This document shows positions 25,930-33,198 of a DNA stretch of 64,000 bases, piece by piece (position 1 is the stretch's first letter; every line of letters starts with the position of its first letter). Made by a program: the position numbers and the translations under genes. Below the pieces are notes generated by a model. The model made no database searches, had not been told where the DNA came from, and saw nothing but the letters and a program-made list of their open reading frames with translations. This DNA comes from UBA7446 sp024639165 (GTDB taxonomy: Bacteria > Bacteroidota > Bacteroidia > Flavobacteriales > Flavobacteriaceae): positions 62,001-126,000 of the forward strand of contig JAHEIX010000002.1 of assembly GCA_024639165.1 (NCBI GenBank), written 5' to 3'.

Positions 25930-27825
25930 ATGAGTGATGCCATCAAGCACGAGTGTGGAATAGCCCTAGTTAGGCTACTTAAACCCCTAGATTACTACAA
26001 AGAAAAGTACGGCAGCTCTTTTTACGGCCTTCAGAAAATGTATTTGATGCTGGAAAAACAGCATAATCGCGGCCAGGACGGTGCCGGTTTTGCAAGTATT
26101 AAACTCGATATGGCACCAGGTGAGCGCTTTATGAGCCGTGTTCGGTCTTCTGACCCCCAACCCATTAAAGACATTTTCAATACCATCAACGCTCGCATCA
26201 ATAATGTTGAGGAAAGCTTGCCCACTAAAGACTTGTCTTCAGAAGCATTAAAATCTGCCTTCCCTTATGTAGGCGAGGTTATGTTAGGGCATTTGCGTTA
26301 CGGAACTTTTGGCAAGAACACCATAGAAAGTGTACACCCTTTTTTGAGACAAAACAATTGGATGCACAGGAATCTTATTGTAGCAGGGAATTTTAATTTA
26401 ACCAATGTTAACGAGTTGTTTGAAAACCTGGTTACTTTAGGACAACACCCGAAGGAAAAAGCCGACACAGTTACCGTTATGGAAAAAATAGGGCACTTTT
26501 TGGACGACTCTGTCGCCAAGCTTTATAAAAAACTTAAAACAGAAGGTTTTGACAAGCAAGCGGCTTCTCCTGAAATTGCCAAGCGATTGAATATTGCCAA
26601 AATTTTACGCAAAGCATCAAAAAACTGGGATGGTGGCTATGTCATTGGTGGATTACTTGGCCATGGAGATTCTTTTGTATTGCGTGACCCTGCAGGGATT
26701 CGCCCTGCATTTTATTACAAAGACGATGAAGTTGTGGTGGTAGCATCGGAACGCCCAGCCATCCAGACGGTTTTTAATGTGCCCATGGATTCCATTCAAG
26801 AAATACATCCAGGACACGCCATAATCATAAAGAAAGCAGGAACGGTTTCTCACACGAAAATTAATACCCCAACCTCACGACTGGCTTGTTCTTTTGAAAG
26901 AATTTACTTTTCTCGAGGAAACGATGCGGACATTTACAACGAGCGAAAGGCGCTTGGACGCCTCTTGTTTCCAAAAATATACGAATCGCTAAATGGCGAC
27001 TTGAAGAACACCGTTTTTTCATATATCCCAAATACAGCCGAAACGTCGTTTTACGGACTTGTTCAACGGGCACAAGATTTTATGCTGGAACAATCAGAGG
27101 CTGCCATACTCAAGGAAGACAACCTTTCTCCAGACCGCTTAAAGGCGTTGTTATCCCCAAGACCAAGAATAGAGAAGGTTATACTTAAGGACGTCAAGCT
27201 ACGCACGTTTATCACTGAAGACAGCAGCAGGGATGACTTGGTTGCTCACGTTTATGACATTACGTACGGCGCTGTAAACAAAGACGATAACCTTGTGATT
27301 ATTGACGACAGTATTGTTCGTGGCACGACCTTGCAAAAGAGCATATTAAAAATATTAGATCGCTTGGGACCAAAAAAGATTGTTGTCGTTTCCAGTGCCC
27401 CACAGATTCGATATCCAGACTGCTATGGTATTGATATGGCTCGCTTAGAAGACTTAATTGCATTTAGGGCTATGCTGGCATTACTGGAAAAACACAACAA
27501 AACAGCCCAGCTTAAAACGGTATACGAGAAGGCAAAAGCGACAATAAATGACAAGGTAGCTGATATTCAAAACCATGTTAAGCCGCTGTATGATCAATTT
27601 ACAGACGAGGAAATATCAAAACAAATTTCGGTTATGCTACGCACCAAAGACATCAATGCGGAAGTAGATGTTATTTTTCAGTCTGTTGCAAATTTGCACC
27701 AGGCCTGTCCTGAAAACAAAGGCGACTGGTATTTCACAGGCAACTATCCTACGGATGGCGGGAACAAGGTTGTCAACCAAGCCTACATCAATTTTTATGA
27801 GGGGAATACAGGTCGCGCTTATTGA
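25930..27825 (+). CDS. purF: Amidophosphoribosyltransferase
   Basis: First committed step of purine synthesis: PRPP plus glutamine gives phosphoribosylamine. The 631 residues belong to the long form found in Bacteroidota. A class II glutaminase domain begins at Cys9 (KHECGIALV), so an 8-residue propeptide would be removed to expose the catalytic Cys, as in B. subtilis PurF. The phosphoribosyltransferase motif is VIIDDSIVRGTT near residue 456. It may be expressed from its own leaderless promoter in addition to the upstream purN operon. Confidence 0.93.
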   Translation: MSDAIKHECGIALVRLLKPLDYYKEKYGSSFYGLQKMYLMLEKQHNRGQDGAGFASIKLDMAPGERFMSRVRSSDPQPIKDIFNTINARINNVEESLPTKDLSSEALKSAFPYVGEVMLGHLRYGTFGKNTIESVHPFLRQNNWMHRNLIVAGNFNLTNVNELFENLVTLGQHPKEKADTVTVMEKIGHFLDDSVAKLYKKLKTEGFDKQAASPEIAKRLNIAKILRKASKNWDGGYVIGGLLGHGDSFVLRDPAGIRPAFYYKDDEVVVVASERPAIQTVFNVPMDSIQEIHPGHAIIIKKAGTVSHTKINTPTSRLACSFERIYFSRGNDADIYNERKALGRLLFPKIYESLNGDLKNTVFSYIPNTAETSFYGLVQRAQDFMLEQSEAAILKEDNLSPDRLKALLSPRPRIEKVILKDVKLRTFITEDSSRDDLVAHVYDITYGAVNKDDNLVIIDDSIVRGTTLQKSILKILDRLGPKKIVVVSSAPQIRYPDCYGIDMARLEDLIAFRAMLALLEKHNKTAQLKTVYEKAKATINDKVADIQNHVKPLYDQFTDEEISKQISVMLRTKDINAEVDVIFQSVANLHQACPENKGDWYFTGNYPTDGGNKVVNQAYINFYEGNTGRAY

Positions 27826-27850
27826 AATTTAAAAAAAAATTAAATTTTGC

Positions 27851-27880
27851 TTTGATTTGTAAATTCTGTTTGTATATTAG
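27851..27880 (+). promoter_or_regulatory. Promoter-like pair downstream of purF
   Basis: TTTG at 27851-27854, an 18-bp spacer, then TATATTAG at 27873-27880 (one mismatch to TAnnTTTG). No protein gene follows on this strand before a strong terminator at 27927. Confidence 0.45.
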
Positions 27881-27884
27881 CAGA

Positions 27885-27957
27885 GCCATAACATAAGTAG
27901 GTTAAGTTCATGGTAAGATTTGGGGCAAAAAAGGTGGATTCTTTCCACCTTTTTTAT
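27885..27957 (+). ncRNA. Candidate short non-coding RNA
   Basis: A transcript starting about 5 nt after the promoter-like pair would end in a strong intrinsic terminator, giving an RNA of roughly 70 nt. It contains no convincing ORF and resembles no RNA family I recognise. It could instead be only the tail of the purF transcript. It lies between purF and the convergent sod gene. Confidence 0.35.
27927..27957 (+). terminator. Intrinsic terminator after purF or the candidate RNA
   Basis: An 11-bp perfect stem, AAAAAAGGTGG/CCACCTTTTTT, around a 7-nt loop, followed by a T-rich run. The A/T flanks would let it work in both directions. Confidence 0.75.
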
Positions 27958-27967
27958 TTTACACAAA

Positions 27968-27994
27968 AAAAGAGGGCTTTTTAGCCCTCTTTTC
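27968..27994. terminator. Bidirectional terminator between purF region and sod
   Basis: A perfect 11-bp stem, AAAAGAGGGCT/AGCCCTCTTTT, with a TTTT loop, lies 22 bp after the sod stop codon (sod is on the minus strand). The A and T flanks suit termination from either side. Confidence 0.75.
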
Positions 27995-28015
27995 TGTTTT
28001 ATAACGTGTTGATTT

Positions 28016-28618
28016 TTAGTTAGCTGCGTAGCGTTTACTAACTTCAGACCAGTTGACAACCTTAAAAAAAGCTTCAATGTAATCTGGGCGTCTATTTTGG
28101 TAATTTAGGTAATAAGCGTGCTCCCAAACATCCAATCCAAGAATGGGAGTTCCCCCACAGCCTACGCTTTTCATCAGCGGATTGTCTTGATTAGGCGTAG
28201 AACAAACCTCTAATTTGCCATCGCCATGTACACACAACCATGCCCATCCTGAGCCAAACTGTGTGGCAGCTGCTTTTGAAAAAGCATCTTTGAACATGTC
28301 GAAAGAACCAAATGCTGCATCAATAGCACTACGTAGTTCAGAAGACATTTCCCCTGAATCTGGGCCCATAATTTCCCAAAACAAACAGTGGTTGTAGTAG
28401 CCTCCGCCATTGTTGCGAACGGCAGCGTTGCTCATATCAAGGCCATCTAAAATTTCTTCAATTGATTTGCCTTCAAGTGCCGTGCCTTCAACGGCCGCGT
28501 TTAGTTTGGAGGTATAACCATTGTGGTGTTTTCCGTGGTGGATTTCCATTGTTTTTGCATCAATGTGGGGTTCCAACGCATCAGCTGCGTAAGGAAGAGG
28601 AGGAAGTTTAAAAGCCAT
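28016..28618 (-). CDS. sodA: Superoxide dismutase, Mn type
   Basis: Dismutates superoxide in the cytoplasm. The 200 residues show the Fe/Mn ligands His27, His77, Asp163 and His167 (DVWEHAYY). The segment TPNQDNPLM, with Gln144 in the position of the MnSOD active-site glutamine, argues for manganese or cambialistic use rather than iron only. A -7 box lies at 28639-28646 and a terminator follows at 27968-27994, so it is a single-gene unit. Confidence 0.94.
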   Translation of the reverse strand: MAFKLPPLPYAADALEPHIDAKTMEIHHGKHHNGYTSKLNAAVEGTALEGKSIEEILDGLDMSNAAVRNNGGGYYNHCLFWEIMGPDSGEMSSELRSAIDAAFGSFDMFKDAFSKAAATQFGSGWAWLCVHGDGKLEVCSTPNQDNPLMKSVGCGGTPILGLDVWEHAYYLNYQNRRPDYIEAFFKVVNWSEVSKRYAAN

Positions 28619-28638
28619 AGTTTATATTTTATATCGCA

Positions 28639-28646
28639 CAAAGTTA
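28639..28646 (-). promoter_or_regulatory. -7 promoter box for sodA
   Basis: TAACTTTG on the minus strand, an exact TAnnTTTG match, with a predicted leader of about 16 nt. Confidence 0.5.
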
Positions 28647-28688
28647 CACATATATTCCTATATTTAGTTCTGATAAAGACCAATTGCC

Positions 28689-31600
28689 TTGTCAAGCATA
28701 GCCACACCTCCTTTTGTTATTTATAATGCTTCGGCAGGATCTGGAAAGACCCATACGCTTGTGCGCTCTTTTCTCTTTCGGTTGCTTAACAGCAAGCAAC
28801 CAGAACAAGTAAGACGCCTACTTGCCATTACCTTTACCAACAAGGCCGCACAAGAAATGAAATCCCGCATGTTATTTCACCTAGCTTCTTTTGCATCAAA
28901 ATCAACGCCAGACAGGGAAGACAGTATGTTTTTGGAGGTGGCAGCAATGTGCGGCATAACAGACGATCAGTTACATCAGCGATCAAAAAAAGCGTACCGT
29001 TATATTTTACATCACTTTGGACAGCTTCAGGTAGCTACCATAGACAAGCTAACACATAAAATTATCCGAACCTTTGCCCGCGATTTAGGAATCAATGCGC
29101 GTTTTGAAGTCGCCTTAGACGGCAAGTCTTTTATGTCAGAAGTCGTGGAGCAAGTGCTTAGTAAAGCAGGTGAAGACAAAGCGCTGACCCGAGTTTTGGT
29201 CAATTACGTATTGCAAAAATCTGATGAGTTGAAGTCTTGGGACATTACTAAGGAGTTGAATACGATTGCTCAAATGTATTTAAACGAAAATCATATGCAG
29301 TCGCTGTCAGACTTGGAAGCAGTTCCGATGAAAGCCTTTGTTGCGTTGAATCAGAAGTTAAAAACCCAAATAGAAACCATACAGGAACCCATTCAAGCAG
29401 CTTCAAAAGCAATACTCATAGCATTTGAGGATTTGCAAATCCCAGCAACGCTTTTTCCTTATGAATCCTTACCAAAGCTGCTAAAGCTATTGGCAGATGG
29501 CCAATGGCCCAAGGAAATGCTCAACACCACCGTATCTAAAGGCCTTGAAACAGGCATGTTTTTAAAAAAGAACGCAACGGACCAAGCGCGAGACTCTTTT
29601 GGTAGCATTCAAGAGCAGGTTACGGCACTTCTGGAAACATACACTCAATATTGGCGACAGCTAGTTTTGTTAAACCTACTCCGCAGGAATGTGGTTCCAC
29701 TATCGCTTATGCAGCATATTGGCCAGGGAGTATCGGCCTTACAAGATGAACGAAACAACCAGCTGTTAGGGTTTTTTAATAAGTTGATGTCAGACGCAAT
29801 TAAAGATACGGATACCCACTTTATGTATGAACGCCTTGGTGTGCGTTTCCAACATTTTTTTGTAGACGAATTCCAAGACACGTCTTCACTACAGTGGGCC
29901 AACCTCCACCCCTTGTTTTCACACGCCTTGGAAGACAGCGAACGACAAGGATCTTTGGTTCTTGTGGGCGATGCAAAGCAATCTATATATAGATGGCGCG
30001 GTGGGCACCCAGAGCAGTTTATGGCCTTGGCCAATAAAGAAGTACCTTTTACCATAGCCCCCGAGGTAGAAAGCCTCCCAAAAAACTTTAGAAGCTTGCC
30101 TAAAATCGTTTCTTTTAATAATGATTTTTTTTCCAAAGCATCTACGTTTTTGCCTCTGCCCTCTCAGCAGGAGCTTTATGCAAAGTCGTGTAATCAAGAA
30201 GCAAACAGTAAAAGCGGGGGCTATGTTACGATTGCAACGGTAGAAGGCAAAAACAATGAAGAGCGTATAGTGGCGTATCAAGCCCAAGTACTTGCCCGTG
30301 TCAAAGACTGCTTAGAACAAGGGTATGGTTTTGAAGACATTTGCGTTTTAGTAAGAAAAAACAAGCAAGGCGTACAGATTGCCAAAGCACTCACAGAGGC
30401 AGGAATTCAAATTACATCATCGGAGTCTTTGCTTGTATCACAAAGTCCAGCGGTTCAGTTTTTAATGAACCTTGTAAAATTGCGTGTAGCGCCCAAAAGC
30501 AAGATAAACCGCTATGCTGTTCTAGAACATTTTGCCCTTTTGCAGCCCAACCCCTTTGATTGGACAATTCAACAAATGCGACACCCCTTAAGACAGGTGC
30601 TTTTGTCATTATCGAATCAAAAATTTGATTTGAGAACATTTAACCAGCTACCCATTTATGCTGCTTTAGAATATGCGGTATGGGCGCTTTCGCTGACAAC
30701 ACAATTAACAGCACATATTCAAGCCTTTTTAGATGAAGTATTAAAATGGCAAGGTAACAGAGAGGGCACACCAATAGAGCTTATTTCACATTGGGAGTTA
30801 AACAAAGAACATTGGACCGTTCGGCCGCCCGAAAATAGAAATGCGGTCAAAATCATGACCACACATAAGGCTAAAGGGTTGGCATTTCCAGTAGTCATTT
30901 TGCCCTTTTCAGACAGCAAATGGATTGAAGGAAACAACAACTTGGCCTGGTTTCCTCTTCCTGAAGGCGCCTATACACCCTTTAAAGAAATGCTACTTCC
31001 CATATCTCAAAACCTTACAAAGCTTGGCGAAGGGGCAAAGCAAACCTACGAAACCTACTACGCCCAATCATTTATGGACACCTTAAACACGCTTTATGTA
31101 GGGATGACAAGGCCTATAGAAGAACTACACATTATTACGCAAAAAGGGAATATAGCATCTCCACCAAAAGGACTGCCGGATATTTTTGCAAGGATTATCC
31201 CAGAGCTAAACAATCAAGGGGTTATTTATGGCACTCGGACAAAACAAGTACCTAAGACATCAGATTTAATTGCGACAACAACTGCGTTTACCTTTAATCT
31301 AGCTCATGCGACAAGTGTTGTTGCAGAAAGGTCTGTTCAATCAGCAGAAGCGCTATTTGGGACGGTACTCCACGAGGTTATGGGACTAGTAGATGTCCCT
31401 CAAGATTTGGATCGCGCCCTTAGCCAGTCTAATGCAAAAGAGCGGCTGGGAATAACACAATATGGGGATTTACGTAAAAACGTACATGAGATAGTTTCTC
31501 ATGAACAACTAACCGCTTTTTTTGACCCTGCTAACACTCCCTATAAAGAGCGTGCTCTTTTCACTTCAAAAGGAGAATTATTGCGCCCCGACCGCTTTGT

Positions 31601-31772
31601 TATTACACCAGAGAAAAATGTTTTATTGCTAGATTATAAAACGGGAAAGCATCATGAGAGTCATACGATTCAGCTTCAAGAGTACGCCTCTTGTTTAGCC
31701 CAACAAGGGCATAACGTTAAACAAAAATTGCTGGTTTACTGTGGAAAAAACCTTATTTTCAAAGAAGTTTAG
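28689..31772 (+). CDS. AddA-like UvrD helicase/nuclease
   Basis: 1027-residue superfamily 1 helicase of the RecB/AddA type for double-strand-break resection. Walker A is NASAGSGKTHTL near residues 13-24, Walker B is FVDEFQDTS near 391, and TTHKAKGLAFPVVILPF supplies a late helicase motif. The C-terminus has the PD-(D/E)XK nuclease core (LLLDYKTGKH near 978). It starts with TTG at 28689; there is no usable upstream ATG. A one-mismatch -7 box (28659-28666) lies 22 nt upstream. The likely partner, AddB-like, is encoded at 33199, beyond an intervening porin gene. Confidence 0.85.
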   Translation: MSSIATPPFVIYNASAGSGKTHTLVRSFLFRLLNSKQPEQVRRLLAITFTNKAAQEMKSRMLFHLASFASKSTPDREDSMFLEVAAMCGITDDQLHQRSKKAYRYILHHFGQLQVATIDKLTHKIIRTFARDLGINARFEVALDGKSFMSEVVEQVLSKAGEDKALTRVLVNYVLQKSDELKSWDITKELNTIAQMYLNENHMQSLSDLEAVPMKAFVALNQKLKTQIETIQEPIQAASKAILIAFEDLQIPATLFPYESLPKLLKLLADGQWPKEMLNTTVSKGLETGMFLKKNATDQARDSFGSIQEQVTALLETYTQYWRQLVLLNLLRRNVVPLSLMQHIGQGVSALQDERNNQLLGFFNKLMSDAIKDTDTHFMYERLGVRFQHFFVDEFQDTSSLQWANLHPLFSHALEDSERQGSLVLVGDAKQSIYRWRGGHPEQFMALANKEVPFTIAPEVESLPKNFRSLPKIVSFNNDFFSKASTFLPLPSQQELYAKSCNQEANSKSGGYVTIATVEGKNNEERIVAYQAQVLARVKDCLEQGYGFEDICVLVRKNKQGVQIAKALTEAGIQITSSESLLVSQSPAVQFLMNLVKLRVAPKSKINRYAVLEHFALLQPNPFDWTIQQMRHPLRQVLLSLSNQKFDLRTFNQLPIYAALEYAVWALSLTTQLTAHIQAFLDEVLKWQGNREGTPIELISHWELNKEHWTVRPPENRNAVKIMTTHKAKGLAFPVVILPFSDSKWIEGNNNLAWFPLPEGAYTPFKEMLLPISQNLTKLGEGAKQTYETYYAQSFMDTLNTLYVGMTRPIEELHIITQKGNIASPPKGLPDIFARIIPELNNQGVIYGTRTKQVPKTSDLIATTTAFTFNLAHATSVVAERSVQSAEALFGTVLHEVMGLVDVPQDLDRALSQSNAKERLGITQYGDLRKNVHEIVSHEQLTAFFDPANTPYKERALFTSKGELLRPDRFVITPEKNVLLLDYKTGKHHESHTIQLQEYASCLAQQGHNVKQKLLVYCGKNLIFKEV

Positions 31773-31802
31773 TATTTTCGCATAAATTATTAATCTACAA
31801 AC

Positions 31803-33134
31803 ATGAAAAATTATATATTCACATTGTTTATGATGGCTTTGTTTTCTTCTGCTGTGTATGCACAGAACGATAGCGACCCATGGAGCATAACAGTTGGTAC
31901 TAACGCTGTTGACTTATTCCAAACAGGAAGCTTTGTTGAAGAAGACTTAAGCCTTTCCCCAAACTTCTCTTACCTTGAAATTTCAAGATATATTGGTTCA
32001 GGATTTTCTGTTGATCTTGCTGCAACAATTAACAGTATTGACCGCAAGGCAGGAGGAGAAGACCTGTACTACGGCTTAGACTTGGGGACTTCCTTGACTT
32101 CAAGAGAACTAATTGATCTAGGGAAATTTGAACCAACGCTACGAGCAGGACTAGGTTATGCAGGAGGCCTTTCAGGTATTTCTGCCGCTGAGGAAGACTT
32201 CTTTTCTATCTATGCAGGAGCAGGAATAAACTATTGGTTCAACAGCTCAATTGCCCTTTCGGTCAAGACAACGTATAAAATGTATTCTAAAGAACTTGAT
32301 CGTTTAATAAGTAATAATGGTGGAGGACGCCACCACTTTCAACATCTTGCAGGCCTTAAGTTTGCATTTGGCGACGGAGACACCGACAGAGACGGTGTTA
32401 AAGACAGCGTAGACGAATGTCCAGAAGTTCCCGGTTTAGAAAGCCTTAACGGTTGTCCAGACGACGACGACGATGGCATTAAAAACAGTGATGACGATTG
32501 TCCAACTACAGCTGGTTTAGCCGCTCTAAACGGTTGCCCAGACGCAGACGGCGATGGCATCAAGGATTCAGACGATGCATGTCCTAATGTGGCCGGAGTT
32601 GCAGCCTTAAATGGATGTCCGGATGCAGATGGCGACGGTATTACAGATGCAGATGACGCATGTCCAAACGCAGCAGGGAGCAAAGCTATGAACGGCTGTC
32701 CAGATGCAGATGGCGACAGTGTTGCTGATAAAGATGACAAGTGCCCAGCAGTAGCAGGCCCTGCATCTAACAACGGTTGTCCAGAATATCCACTTTCTAT
32801 GCTAGGGGATTATGACATTAACTTTGACCTAGAAAAGTATAATATTGATTCTGCTGATGTTCAACGCCTTTCTACGGTAATTAAAGTTTTGTTGGCCAAC
32901 AGCAATGCAAACATTAGCATTGAAGGTCACGCAGATAATACAGGTGAAGAGTCTTTCAATAACCCACTCTCCAACAACCGCGCGACTTCTATAAAAGACT
33001 ACTTGGTTAACGTAGGCGTTGACGCCAATCGTTTGAGCACTAAAGCTTTTGGGGAGTCTATGCCAAAAGCAAGCAACGACACTGAAGAAGGTCGTGCAAT
33101 TAATCGTCGTGTAGAGTTCAAAGTAGTGAACTAA
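31803..33134 (+). CDS. OmpA-family outer-membrane protein with TSP3 repeats
   Basis: 443 residues: signal peptide to about residue 21 (VYAQ), a beta-barrel N-domain, then Asp-rich thrombospondin type 3 calcium-binding repeats (about 193-328). A C-terminal OmpA peptidoglycan-binding domain follows (IEGHADNTGEES, RAINRRVEF). It anchors the outer membrane to the cell wall. A strong terminator follows directly. It lies between the AddA-like and AddB-like genes but has no evident functional link to them. A one-mismatch -7 box is at 31773-31780. Confidence 0.9.
   Translation: MKNYIFTLFMMALFSSAVYAQNDSDPWSITVGTNAVDLFQTGSFVEEDLSLSPNFSYLEISRYIGSGFSVDLAATINSIDRKAGGEDLYYGLDLGTSLTSRELIDLGKFEPTLRAGLGYAGGLSGISAAEEDFFSIYAGAGINYWFNSSIALSVKTTYKMYSKELDRLISNNGGGRHHFQHLAGLKFAFGDGDTDRDGVKDSVDECPEVPGLESLNGCPDDDDDGIKNSDDDCPTTAGLAALNGCPDADGDGIKDSDDACPNVAGVAALNGCPDADGDGITDADDACPNAAGSKAMNGCPDADGDSVADKDDKCPAVAGPASNNGCPEYPLSMLGDYDINFDLEKYNIDSADVQRLSTVIKVLLANSNANISIEGHADNTGEESFNNPLSNNRATSIKDYLVNVGVDANRLSTKAFGESMPKASNDTEEGRAINRRVEFKVVN
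32379..32787 (+). repeat. 81-bp tandem repeats coding TSP3 units
   Basis: About five units of 27 codons each, of the form CPDADGDGI.D.DDACP..AG..A.NG. The DNA copies diverge mainly at third positions, so this is an old repeat kept for protein function rather than a recent expansion. Confidence 0.8.
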
Positions 33135-33159
33135 ACATAATTACACTATTATCATAAAC

Positions 33160-33188
33160 AAAACGCGGTGATTTCACCGCGTTTTTTT
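33160..33188 (+). terminator. Terminator of the OmpA-family gene
   Basis: An 11-bp stem, AAAACGCGGTG/CACCGCGTTTT, with an ATTT loop, followed by a T run, 26 bp after the stop codon and just upstream of the AddB-like gene. Confidence 0.85.
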
Positions 33189-33198
33189 ATTTTAGAGC

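Noticed and set aside
29645..30136. 163-codon frame antisense to the AddA-like gene
   Set aside because: A shadow of the helicase gene; composition is atypical and no motif is visible.
32339..32773. Antisense frame opposite the OmpA-family gene
   Set aside because: It is opened by the codon bias of the Asp/Gly-rich repeats, and its Ser/Ala/Pro-rich product mirrors the repeat period.
32379..32787. CRISPR-like array
   Set aside because: The 81-bp periodic sequence is in-frame protein repeat without unique spacers. No CRISPR array or cas gene was seen anywhere in the window.
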